The notes under the pieces are model-generated. The model was not told the DNA's origin. It did not search any database and saw only the letters and a program-made list of their open reading frames with translations. Source: Halobacteriales archaeon SW_5_68_122 (lineage in GTDB: Archaea; Halobacteriota; Halobacteria; Halobacteriales; Haloarculaceae). Taken from it: a stretch of 11,657 nucleotides of DNA. Location of the stretch: NCBI GenBank assembly GCA_003022815.1, contig PXSL01000123.1, positions 1 to 11,657 on the forward strand. The letters are read 5' to 3'. Shown here piece by piece: positions 1-6,130 of the stretch. Positions within the stretch are counted from its first letter, which is position 1. Each line of letters opens with the position of its first letter. The position numbers and the translations under genes are program-made.

Positions 1-758
1 TCGAGGTGGAGGTGGTCTGCAACGACGAGGCGATGCGCTCGGAGGGGTCGGTCGCCGACGTGTATCGGCGACGGCTGACCGGTCGGGATGTCGACATCCG
101 GGTCCACGACCGCCTCCCAACGGCGGAACTGGCGGCCCTGTTCGAACGGTCGAGCGACTTAGTACACTTCATCGGCCACTGCGAGGTCGGGGGGCTCGTC
201 TGCCCGGACGGCCGCTTGGCGGCCGCCGACCTCGATACCTGCGGCGCCGACGCCTTCTTTTTGAACTCCTGTGGCTCCTACCACGAGGGGTACGACCTTG
301 TCCGGCGCGGCGCGAGCGTCGGCGCGGTGACGCTGACGACGGTGCTCGACGACCAGGCGGTCAGCGTCGGCACCGCGTTCGCGGAGTTGCTCGCCAGCGG
401 GTTTGCCTTCGACCGCGCACTATCGTTGGCCCGCGGCGAGATACTGGCCGGCCGGGACTACGTCGTCGTGGGGGACGGCACCCACCGCCTCCGGCCGCCG
501 CGTGGCGTCGCCGACGTGTTCAAGATCGGGCGGACCGACGGCGGGTTCGCCGTGGAGTACGACGCGACGGCACCCGACAGCGCGGGCCGGCGGTACGTCG
601 ACCCCTTCGACGGCGCCGAGCGCCCCTGCGGGACCGCCGCGAGGGCGACCGTCGGGCCGGCCGAACTTCGGGAACTGCTCGAGCGCCGCTCCTCGCCCGT
701 CCGGTACGAGGGCCGACTCCGCTGGACGGACGAGCTGGCGCGTGAACTGGCCGAGTAG
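1..758 (+). CDS. CHAT-domain (caspase-like) protein, C-terminal part; 5' end outside window
   Basis: The reading frame is open to the left edge, so only the C-terminal ~252 residues are visible and the GTG at 6 need not be the start. Counting from that GTG, the sequence has VHFIGHCE (His58) and FFLNSCGSY (Cys89). These fit the His...Cys catalytic dyad of CHAT/caspase-fold (clan CD) peptidases, where the His sits in a 'hhxGHG'-type turn and the Cys follows a strand ending in N-S-C. A further segment, about 150-165 (DYVVVGDG), is also typical of haloarchaeal CHAT C-termini. CHAT proteins usually carry a variable N-terminal partner or sensor region, which is not visible here; substrate and trigger are therefore unknown. 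The gene ends 125 bp before the TbsP-like gene, with T-rich DNA between. The family call is an inference from motifs; the His/Cys pair is directly visible. Confidence 0.78.
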   Translation, partial: EVEVVCNDEAMRSEGSVADVYRRRLTGRDVDIRVHDRLPTAELAALFERSSDLVHFIGHCEVGGLVCPDGRLAAADLDTCGADAFFLNSCGSYHEGYDLVRRGASVGAVTLTTVLDDQAVSVGTAFAELLASGFAFDRALSLARGEILAGRDYVVVGDGTHRLRPPRGVADVFKIGRTDGGFAVEYDATAPDSAGRRYVDPFDGAERPCGTAARATVGPAELRELLERRSSPVRYEGRLRWTDELARELAE

Positions 759-800
759 CGGCTCCTCGACCGGCGCGTGTCGTCTCGGAGAGACCGTTCT

Positions 801-826
801 TATATTTATATTTTTCTCTGAGTTTT
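801..826 (+). terminator. T-rich stretch, probable terminator of the CHAT gene
   Basis: Starting 43 bp after the CHAT stop codon, an AT-rich block (801-815) with a run of five T, followed by TTTT at 823-826, stands out from the GC-rich surroundings. Archaeal transcription commonly ends at such T-tracts without a strong hairpin. It could also contribute to the promoter region of the next gene. Confidence 0.4.
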
Positions 827-843
827 CATGTCGATCCGGTACT

Positions 844-854
844 AATATTAAATA
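844..854 (+). promoter_or_regulatory. TATA box (box A) of the TbsP-like gene
   Basis: The AT-only stretch AATATTAAATA is centred about 35 bp before the ATG at 884. This predicts a transcription start within a few bases of the start codon, i.e. a very short leader, as is common in haloarchaea. Confidence 0.5.
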
Positions 855-883
855 GTCCGGACACCGTTCCAACTAATAGGTCA

Positions 884-1693
884 ATGGAATCAAACGTGAC
901 TGAAAGCACTCTCGCCGACGTTCTCGACGAGATGCTCACCGCCGCCGACGACGAACTGTACCTCATCAACCCCACGACCGACACCATCGAGGAACTGGTC
1001 GGAGTGCTGGACGCCGACACGCCGACCGTACGACTGCTGGCCTCCGAATCGACGCTGAAGGACGTGATGGACGACTTCCTGGTGGCGGGCGCGGCCGCCG
1101 ACCACGTCGATGCCGGCAGCCTCGAACTTCGCGCCGCCGAGGGCGACGCGAACACGCTCGTCGTCACCGACTCCGCGGTCGTCGCGCTGGTGACGGCCGG
1201 CGAGCACGCCGCCGGGCTCTCGACGGACGACGAGGCGTTCGTCTCCGGCGCTGCCGCGCGGTTCGAGGAGGCCTGGGAGGGCGCCGAGCCCTTCGACCTC
1301 CGGACGCCCGCGCTGTCGCGCGTCCGTCACTCCCTGAAGGAGGACCTCGGCGAGCCGACCGCCGAGGACTTCGATTCCGTGCTCGACTCCCTGGAGACCG
1401 CCCGCGGCAACGGCGACGGCCTCGACGAGGTGACCATCTCCATCCTAGTGGCCGCCAAGAACGAGGACCTGCTGTACGACATCTCCAAGTGGGGCGAGGA
1501 CGTCGGCATCGCCTCGAAGGCCACCTTCTCGCGGACCAAGAGCCGTCTCGAGGAGATGGGGCTCATCGACACCGAGAAAGTTCCCATCAACGTGGGCCGG
1601 CCGCGTCTCCGTTTGAAGCTCGGCGACGAGCGACTCACGGAGGCCGGCAACAGCGAACTCGCAAACGTCGCGCAGTCGATGCTCGCCGCGTAG
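884..1693 (+). CDS. tbsP: TbsP-like (DUF5821) winged-helix transcriptional regulator
   Basis: 269 aa, cytoplasmic. An N-terminal alpha/beta domain (about 10-140; LYLINP, VRLLASESTLKDVMDDF, LVVTDSAVVALV) precedes a C-terminal winged helix (about 180-247: DEVTISILVAAKNEDLLYDI...SKATFSRTKSRLEEMGLI...GRPRLRLKL). This order matches the haloarchaeal family annotated as TbsP/DUF5821, described from memory as a DNA-binding protein acting with TrmB on the gluconeogenic gene gapII in Haloferax volcanii. The family assignment rests on recalled sequence resemblance, and conservation of function in this organism is inference. The ATG at 884 is preferred because it follows a box A at about -35. The stop lies 43 bp before the 31-codon ORF leading into the YcaO gene. 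A T-run at 1707-1711 could serve both as terminator here and as promoter element for that unit. Confidence 0.75.
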   Translation: MESNVTESTLADVLDEMLTAADDELYLINPTTDTIEELVGVLDADTPTVRLLASESTLKDVMDDFLVAGAAADHVDAGSLELRAAEGDANTLVVTDSAVVALVTAGEHAAGLSTDDEAFVSGAAARFEEAWEGAEPFDLRTPALSRVRHSLKEDLGEPTAEDFDSVLDSLETARGNGDGLDEVTISILVAAKNEDLLYDISKWGEDVGIASKATFSRTKSRLEEMGLIDTEKVPINVGRPRLRLKLGDERLTEAGNSELANVAQSMLAA

Positions 1694-1704
1694 GCACCGC
1701 CGCA

Positions 1705-1712
1705 CCTTTTTC
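1705..1712 (+). promoter_or_regulatory. T-rich promoter element for the 31-codon ORF/YcaO unit (also possible tbsP terminator)
   Basis: CCTTTTTC is centred about 28 bp before the ATG at 1737. The same spacing of a T-run to a start codon is seen before several other genes in this window (for example the minus-strand start at 4994 and the plus-strand start at 5072). It supports a leaderless transcript beginning at or near the short ORF rather than at the YcaO start. Confidence 0.45.
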
Positions 1713-1736
1713 GACTCCACACCCGTAGCCGACAGC

Positions 1737-1832
1737 ATGTACGCCGCCAAGGTACCGCCCGATTGTAGCGTCCTGTCCGTCGCCGACCGCGAGGAGCCAC
1801 CGCGCCGCAACCCCCAGGTGTGTCGTCGGTGA
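1737..1832 (+). CDS. 31-aa ORF translationally coupled to the YcaO gene; candidate leader or precursor peptide
   Basis: Too short for usual gene callers. The frame reads ATG to TGA over 31 codons, starting MYAAKVPPDCSVLSV and ending in NPQVCRR. It has cysteines at 10 and 29 and serines at 11 and 14. Three features support translation: a T-rich element about 28 bp upstream of its ATG; about four in five third codon positions being G or C; and a TGATG overlap of its stop (1830-1832) with the YcaO ATG (1832). No similarity to a known peptide is recognised. It could be a substrate (RiPP precursor) for the YcaO protein, a regulatory upstream ORF that controls YcaO translation by coupling, or a chance frame in a long 5' leader. 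The coupling geometry is seen directly; any role is inference. Confidence 0.45.
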   Translation: MYAAKVPPDCSVLSVADREEPPRRNPQVCRR

Positions 1833-3439
1833 TGACCGTCGGAATCGCGGGCACGGGGCCAGCCGTCGAGAGCGTGATCACCGCCGTCGAGGACATGAGC
1901 GCCGACGCCGTCCGCCTGGAGGCCGGCGACCTCGCGCAGGCCGACGTGGCCGTCGACGTCCGGCCCGTCGGGGAGTCGGCCGGAGCGGACCGGCCGACCG
2001 GGGCGGAGACGCCGCTGGTGGTCGTGGGGTTGGGCGGCGTTGGCGGCCGGGCGGTCGGCGGCGTCGACGCCGCCGTCTCCGGACACGCCCCGGGGACGGC
2101 CTGCTACGACTGTCTTCGCCGCCGGGTCGAGGCCGTCCGCGCCGAGACGGGCGGGGCCGACGCCGGGAGCGCGACGGCACGTTTCGCGGGGGCAATCGCC
2201 GGCCGCGAGCTCGCCACGCTGGTGGCGGGTGGCGAATCGCCGCTCCTCGGCGGCGTCATCGAGGTGCCCCACGCCAGCCGTCGCGTGCTTCCGGCCCCGT
2301 ACTGCGACTGTGCGACCGGCGAGGACCGAAACCTGCGGACCGACGACGGGGGCCGGTCGCTGGAGGCGACGCTGGCGTCGGCCGAGACCGCCTTCGACGA
2401 GCGCCTCGGCCCCGTCACGGAGGTCGGCGAGGCCGAGTCGTTCCCCGCGCCGTACTACCTGGCGACGCTTGCGTCGACGCCGTTCTCGGCGGCGGACCCG
2501 CCGGACCACGCCGCCGGGGTCGGCGCCGACTGGGACCCCGCGTTCATGAAGGCGCTCGGAGAGGCGCTGGAGCGGTACAGCGCGGCCGTCTACCGCGACT
2601 CGACGTTCCGGTCCGACCCGTCGGCGCCGGTCGACCCCGCGCGGTTTGTCGCGCCGGGCGAGCCGCCCGCGGTCGGGAGCGTCGACGCCTGGCACGACGC
2701 CCGGCGCCTCGGAACCGGCGAGACGGTCCAGTTGCCGGCCGAACTCGTCGTGTTCCCGCCGCCCGAGCGGCGCATCCAGCGCGACGCCGCGATGCTGTCG
2801 TGGTACTCGACGTACGAACCGGTCGGCCTGGCCGTCGACGACGAGGCGTTCGAGGCGCTGGCGGCCCGGGCGGGTAGCGAAGGGCTGTCGGTGACGGCCC
2901 TGTCGCTCACCCAGGACGTCGACGTGCCGGTGGTGGCGGTCTGCGTCCACCGCGAGGGCGAGTGGCCGCGGTTCGCAGTCGGGTCTGCGGCGTCGCTCGA
3001 CCCTCGCGGGGCGGCCCGCGGCGCCCTCGAGGAGGCCGTCCAGAACTGGCTGGAACTCCGCCGGATGGGACCGGATCAGGCCGCAGAGGAGTCCGGCGCC
3101 ATCGGCCGGTACGCGGCGTTCCCGGAAGCGGCCCGCGAGTTCGTGACGCCGGCGACGACGGTGCCAGCGGCGACGATCGGCCCCGGGTCCGTGCCGGAGG
3201 GGCGGGCGGAACTGGACGTGCTCCTCGACCGCCTGGAGGCGGCCGGACTCGAGGCCTACGGCGCGCGACTGACCCCGCGGGACGTCGAATCACTGGGCTT
3301 CGAGGCGGTCCGCGTTGTCGTCCCCAGGGCGCAACCGCTGTTCACCGACGAGGCGTACTTCGGCGAGCGGGCGCGGACGGTGCCGGAGACGTTCGGTTAC
3401 GAACCGCGACTCGACCGCGAGCACCACCCCTACCCCTGA
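1832..3439 (+). CDS. YcaO-domain protein with N-terminal cysteine-rich domain; second Mg/ATP motif missing
   Basis: 535 aa from the ATG at 1832, which overlaps the stop of the 31-codon ORF; a GTG at 1820 is the only upstream alternative before an in-frame TAG at 1766. An AGGTG at 1816-1820 could be a Shine-Dalgarno site. The N-terminal region (1-165) has a Rossmann-like VVVGLGGVGG turn and CxxC (91/94) plus CxC (158/160), recalling the zinc-bearing E1/ThiF-like partner of azoline cyclodehydratases. The YcaO domain (about 205-535) shows MKALGEALERYSAA (240-253), which fits the first Mg/ATP helix (ExxER), then RDAAMLSWYS (317-326) and a C-terminus ending HPYP. YcaO enzymes use ATP to activate peptide backbone amides for azoline or thioamide formation. 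The usual stretch before RDA, roughly GLAxGxxxxEAxxxGLxExxE, is absent: LVVFPPPERRIQ runs straight into RDA. The protein may be inactive, altered or carry a deletion. Confidence 0.82.
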   Translation: MTVGIAGTGPAVESVITAVEDMSADAVRLEAGDLAQADVAVDVRPVGESAGADRPTGAETPLVVVGLGGVGGRAVGGVDAAVSGHAPGTACYDCLRRRVEAVRAETGGADAGSATARFAGAIAGRELATLVAGGESPLLGGVIEVPHASRRVLPAPYCDCATGEDRNLRTDDGGRSLEATLASAETAFDERLGPVTEVGEAESFPAPYYLATLASTPFSAADPPDHAAGVGADWDPAFMKALGEALERYSAAVYRDSTFRSDPSAPVDPARFVAPGEPPAVGSVDAWHDARRLGTGETVQLPAELVVFPPPERRIQRDAAMLSWYSTYEPVGLAVDDEAFEALAARAGSEGLSVTALSLTQDVDVPVVAVCVHREGEWPRFAVGSAASLDPRGAARGALEEAVQNWLELRRMGPDQAAEESGAIGRYAAFPEAAREFVTPATTVPAATIGPGSVPEGRAELDVLLDRLEAAGLEAYGARLTPRDVESLGFEAVRVVVPRAQPLFTDEAYFGERARTVPETFGYEPRLDREHHPYP

Positions 3440-3450
3440 CCCACCCCGGG

Positions 3451-3460
3451 AAACGTTTTT
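3451..3460 (+). promoter_or_regulatory. T-run after the YcaO gene: terminator and/or promoter of a short ORF
   Basis: AAACGTTTTT lies 12-21 bp after the YcaO stop and about 26 bp before an ATG at 3484. Position fits either a terminator for the YcaO unit or a promoter element for the following short ORF; the sequence alone does not decide. Confidence 0.35.
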
Positions 3461-3483
3461 GAGAACGCAGGCGACGGCCCGGT

Positions 3484-3570
3484 ATGGACGCCGTCGACGG
3501 CGACCCCGACGGCTCGCGCGAAGGTCGCCCGGGAGTGCGCCGAGAGCGGGTAGCGGACGGGGAACAATGA
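3484..3570 (+). CDS. 28-aa hypothetical ORF, uncertain
   Basis: ATG to TGA over 28 codons (starts MDAVDGDPDGSREG), rich in Asp, Glu, Arg and Gly. It begins about 26 bp after a T-run and so looks like a leaderless start. No family is recognised. Its stop overlaps another ATG (3567), but the frame beginning there runs on antisense to the nucleotidase gene and is most likely a shadow. It lies between the YcaO gene and the convergent nucleotidase gene. It may be the intact 5' remnant of a lost gene or simply a chance frame. Confidence 0.2.
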   Translation: MDAVDGDPDGSREGRPGVRRERVADGEQ

Positions 3571-3632
3571 CGTGCGCCATTGCCGAATCCGGGCGGGTGG
3601 GGCGGAGTGGAGCTTCCGATTGGTGGCCGCGT

Positions 3633-4994
3633 TCAGAGCCCCCGGTGGACGATTCGACCCTCCAGTTGGGGGTCGATGCCGACCGACCGGGCGTAGTCGG
3701 TCAGCACCTCGTGCTGGGTGTCAAGGTAACGAACCGCGTCGCGCTCGGTCAGGATCGGAAACTCGGCGTCGGTGTTCAGGAGGAACTCCGAGACCGCGAG
3801 CCTGTACCGCGAATCGTCGTCGACGGTCTCGCCGCGAACCTGCGCCTCCAGCACCGTCTCCTCGGCGTAGTCGTACACCACGCGCGCCCCCGAGAGGTGG
3901 GCGTGCCACCAGTTGGCCTCGCCGAAGCCGGGGGTGTGGGCGGCCTCACGGAGCACCACCCGGAGTTCCGCGCCGGCGAGTTCGACGACGGCCACCGCCT
4001 CCTCAAAGGGGACCAGGCTGACGAGGTCGCGGACGGTCACCGCGCCGGCGAGTGGCGGGCCGGTCCGGATGCCGCCGCTGTTCTGGAGGCCGACCACCGG
4101 CGGGTCGGTCCCGAGTTCGCGCTCGGCGGCCCACCGGTAGGCGTCGGCGACGAAGTTGCCGACCCGGCTCTCGCCGCGGAACGCCTCGCGCTCGGTCCGG
4201 GCGATGGGCTCCTCGACGTGGGCGAGCACCTCCCCGAGGCCGGCCTCCTCGAGTCGGGTCCGGTAGCGGTCGGCCAGCGTCGCATCGAGGGGCGCCTCCT
4301 CGACGGCGTGGCGGGTCACCTCGCGGCGCTCGAGGTCGACCTCCAGCACCGCCCGGCCGCCGTCGCCAGGGCGGGTTAGCAGGGTTCCGGCGACCCGCTC
4401 GATTCGCTCGGAGTGGACGTGACCCCCGAGTATCACGTCGACGTCGCAGGCGGCCGCGAGTCGGTCGTCGGCCCGGCCCAGGTGCGAGAGGACGATCACG
4501 TGGTCGGCGCCGCGCTCTTCCAGCGCCCCGACGGCGCGGTGGGTCTCCTCGATCGGGTCGGTGAACGACAGCCGGCCGGCGCTGTCGCTCCCGGAGGGGG
4601 TGGTCGGGTCGGTGAGACCGAGGAACCCGACCCGGGTGTCGTCGACGGTCCGGACCGTCCAGGGTTCGACGCCGGCGAACCGCTCGCCGTCGAGGTAGAC
4701 GTTCGCCGAGAGCCACTGCTGTGGGGAGCGCTCAACGAGTTCGGCGGTCCGATCGATACCGAAGTCAAAATCGTGGTTGCCGAACGTCGAGAGGTCCGGC
4801 GAGGCGGCCTCGAAGAAGTCCAGCGCCTGCCCGCCCCGGGTCGCGAGCGGCAACACCCCGGGGGCGACATTGTCGCCGGTACCGCAGACGAGAGTGTCGG
4901 CGCCGCGGCGCTCCTCGAGCAGGCCGGCAATGTGGCCGACCCGCTCGGGGTCGTCGTGGGCGTTCTCGATGTCGGAGTAGTGGAGGAGACGCAC
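3633..4994 (-). CDS. 5'-nucleotidase/UshA-type metallophosphatase (cytoplasmic, two-domain)
   Basis: 453 aa from a GTG at 4994. A calcineurin-like phosphoesterase domain (1-~250) is followed by a 5'-nucleotidase C-terminal domain (~265-430). Metal-site motifs: HYSDIEN (Asp8), GTGDN (Asp41-Asn42), FGNHDFDFG (Asn73-His74), VLSHLGR, and GGHVHS. C-terminal domain motifs: LQNSGGIRTG, SLVPFEEAVAVVELAG and YRLAVSEFLLN. No signal peptide or membrane segment is seen, unlike periplasmic UshA, so it probably acts on nucleotides or related phosphoesters inside the cell. The classical DxH of the first motif reads D-I-E here. GTG 4994 is chosen over a TTG at 5021 because the TTG lies inside the T-run expected to be the promoter, and the GTG gives a start of M-RLLHYSD. 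It is divergent from the DUF5816 gene and convergent with the YcaO side. Exact substrate unknown. Confidence 0.85.
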   Translation of the reverse strand: MRLLHYSDIENAHDDPERVGHIAGLLEERRGADTLVCGTGDNVAPGVLPLATRGGQALDFFEAASPDLSTFGNHDFDFGIDRTAELVERSPQQWLSANVYLDGERFAGVEPWTVRTVDDTRVGFLGLTDPTTPSGSDSAGRLSFTDPIEETHRAVGALEERGADHVIVLSHLGRADDRLAAACDVDVILGGHVHSERIERVAGTLLTRPGDGGRAVLEVDLERREVTRHAVEEAPLDATLADRYRTRLEEAGLGEVLAHVEEPIARTEREAFRGESRVGNFVADAYRWAAERELGTDPPVVGLQNSGGIRTGPPLAGAVTVRDLVSLVPFEEAVAVVELAGAELRVVLREAAHTPGFGEANWWHAHLSGARVVYDYAEETVLEAQVRGETVDDDSRYRLAVSEFLLNTDAEFPILTERDAVRYLDTQHEVLTDYARSVGIDPQLEGRIVHRGL

Positions 4995-5017
4995 GCCCCG
5001 GTCTCCGGGGGGCGGCC

Positions 5018-5026
5018 GCAAAACCG
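5018..5026 (-). promoter_or_regulatory. Promoter element of the nucleotidase gene (minus strand)
   Basis: On the minus strand this reads ACGGTTTTGC-like, with the T-run (plus-strand AAAA at 5020-5023) about 27 bp before the GTG at 4994. That is the spacing of a leaderless haloarchaeal start and supports the shorter start choice. Confidence 0.45.
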
Positions 5027-5039
5027 TGTCGAGACCGTG

Positions 5040-5048
5040 AGGGTTTTG
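5040..5048 (+). promoter_or_regulatory. Promoter element of the DUF5816 gene
   Basis: AGGGTTTTG has its T-run at 5044-5047, about 26 bp before the ATG at 5072. With the minus-strand element at 5020-5023 it forms a compact divergent promoter pair in the 77-bp gap. Confidence 0.45.
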
Positions 5049-5071
5049 CCGGCGGGTGGTCCACCCCGGGT

Positions 5072-5305
5072 ATGAACGAACGACCGGGCCCGGACGGCGA
5101 AACGCTGTATCTCTCGCGGGAGGCCGAGAAGGGCAACAAGGGGCCGTTCCGCGTGGTCTACGCCGAACCGGACGGCGACCGCTGGGGGTACTTCTGTACG
5201 AACTGCGAGACGTTCGACAACGCCGTCGACTCGATGGGCCGTATCCAGTGTAACGTCTGCTCGAACTTCCACAAAGCCGAGGAGTGGGACAACGCCTACG
5301 AGTAA
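5072..5305 (+). CDS. DUF5816 small zinc-ribbon protein
   Basis: 77 aa. Two CxxC knuckles, FCTNC (42/45) and CNVC (60/63), can bind one zinc ion. The surrounding GNKGPFRVVY, RWGYFCTNC and DSMGRIQCNVC match my memory of the haloarchaeal DUF5816 family, one of many small zinc-finger proteins in these organisms with no assigned biochemical role. The ATG at 5072 is selected because it sits 26 bp after a T-rich element and because upstream in-frame sequence is antisense to the nucleotidase gene. It is divergent from the nucleotidase and is followed 124 bp later by another small gene with its own promoter. Nucleic-acid or protein binding is plausible but unproven. Confidence 0.82.
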   Translation: MNERPGPDGETLYLSREAEKGNKGPFRVVYAEPDGDRWGYFCTNCETFDNAVDSMGRIQCNVCSNFHKAEEWDNAYE

Positions 5306-5393
5306 TCCGGGCGACACGTCTCCGGCGAAGCCGGCGCCGTCCGACGACCGACCGACGCCAGCCCGGCTACAGGTCACCGAACAAGAACGTGCG

Positions 5394-5403
5394 AATGTTT
5401 ATC
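5394..5403 (+). promoter_or_regulatory. TATA-like box of the 5430 gene
   Basis: AATGTTTATC is centred about 31 bp before the ATG at 5430, giving a predicted start of transcription a few bases ahead of the start codon. Confidence 0.4.
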
Positions 5404-5429
5404 TCGCAGGACGCGCTACATCAAGACGA

Positions 5430-5744
5430 ATGGGTGCTGTTAGCACATCTCTCGTCGAGGAGGCGCGGCGCATCTTCACCGACCTCGGGTACGAGGTGAC
5501 CGACGACGGCGACGAACTCCGCGCCGAGCGGAAGTGGCGGACCGTCCACGTTACGACCGCCGACCCGGAGGAGGCGGCCTCCCATGGCAACTTCCGGTGT
5601 TTCGTCGCTCGCGCCGGGCAGGCGGCCGACGTGCGCGAACGGCTTCTCTCGGTCGAACCCGAGTACGACTGGGCCGTTATCAGCGTCGACGAGGAGGAGT
5701 ACCGTGTACTCCACCCGAGCCCCGACGTGCTGCCGGCGCCCTGA
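5430..5744 (+). CDS. Small conserved haloarchaeal protein of unknown function
   Basis: 104 aa, acidic, soluble, with no membrane segment or metal motif. The N-terminus (MGAVSTSLVEEARRIFTDLG) and the block ELRAERKWRTVHVTT recall a small haloarchaeal family that NCBI lists, as far as I remember, as DUF7116. The pattern of predicted strands and helices (GYEVTDDGDELRAERKW, RCFVAR, DWAVISVDEEEYRVLHP) suggests a compact alpha/beta fold. The start at 5430 is supported by a TATA-like box about 31 bp upstream. It stands alone between DUF5816 and dodecin, each with its own promoter. I do not assign a function. Confidence 0.72.
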   Translation: MGAVSTSLVEEARRIFTDLGYEVTDDGDELRAERKWRTVHVTTADPEEAASHGNFRCFVARAGQAADVRERLLSVEPEYDWAVISVDEEEYRVLHPSPDVLPAP

Positions 5745-5830
5745 ACGGTCGGCCAGTCCAGTCAGCCATCCCGCTCCAACGGCCGGCGCCGACGGCGCGG
5801 AAACATACGCTTCCTGATACGTCAGGGTAG

Positions 5831-5840
5831 TTTTAGTATC
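5831..5840 (+). promoter_or_regulatory. TATA box of the dodecin gene
   Basis: TTTTAGTATC is centred 28 bp before the ATG at 5864 and only about 19 bp before the ATG at 5855, which favours 5864 as start. Just upstream, CCTGA-tacg-TCAGG (5813-5826) forms a small inverted repeat at the position where an activator or BRE-side factor might bind; its significance is unknown. Confidence 0.5.
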
Positions 5841-5863
5841 CTGCGGGGAGAAGCATGGATGCG

Positions 5864-6061
5864 ATGGTATACAAGAAAATCACGCTCATCGGCACGAGCG
5901 AGGAGAGCTTTGACGCGGCGGTCGACGACGCCGTCGACCGTGCCGACGCGACGCTGGACAACGTCTACTGGGTCGAGGTCGAAGAGATGGGCGTCGAACT
6001 CGCCTCCGTCGAAGGCCGGGAGTACCAGGCGGAGATCGAGGTCGCATTCGAACTCGAGTAA
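5864..6061 (+). CDS. Dodecin, flavin-binding/storage protein
   Basis: 65 aa from the ATG at 5864, the family's normal length. Dodecins form hollow dodecamers that bind riboflavin/lumichrome-type flavins in pairs and protect the cell from free flavin. [15 protein letters not shown] opens the protein; Trp36 (DNVYWVEV) and Gln55 (REYQAEI) fall at exactly the positions of the flavin-stacking Trp and contacting Gln in Halobacterium salinarum dodecin. That agreement supports ATG 5864 over the ATG three codons upstream (5855), as does the box A position. It is convergent with the Fe-S carrier gene 70 bp downstream and shows no operon partner. The family call is secure; the preferred flavin is not determinable from sequence. 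Confidence 0.94.
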   Translation: MVYKKITLIGTSEESFDAAVDDAVDRADATLDNVYWVEVEEMGVELASVEGREYQAEIEVAFELE

Positions 6062-6130
6062 CCATCGCGGTCGAGGGAAGGAGCACCGGGCGCGACCTGC
6101 GTCCGGGTTTTCGTCGTTGACTGACTAGTG

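Noticed and set aside
3315..4379. Long plus-strand frame running across the YcaO end and the nucleotidase gene
   Set aside because: It is antisense to the well-supported nucleotidase and out of frame with YcaO; GC-rich DNA with strong third-position bias makes such shadows common.
4721..5071. Upstream in-frame extension of the DUF5816 protein
   Set aside because: The extension is antisense to the nucleotidase and of Arg-rich shadow composition; the DUF5816 homology and promoter both start at 5072.
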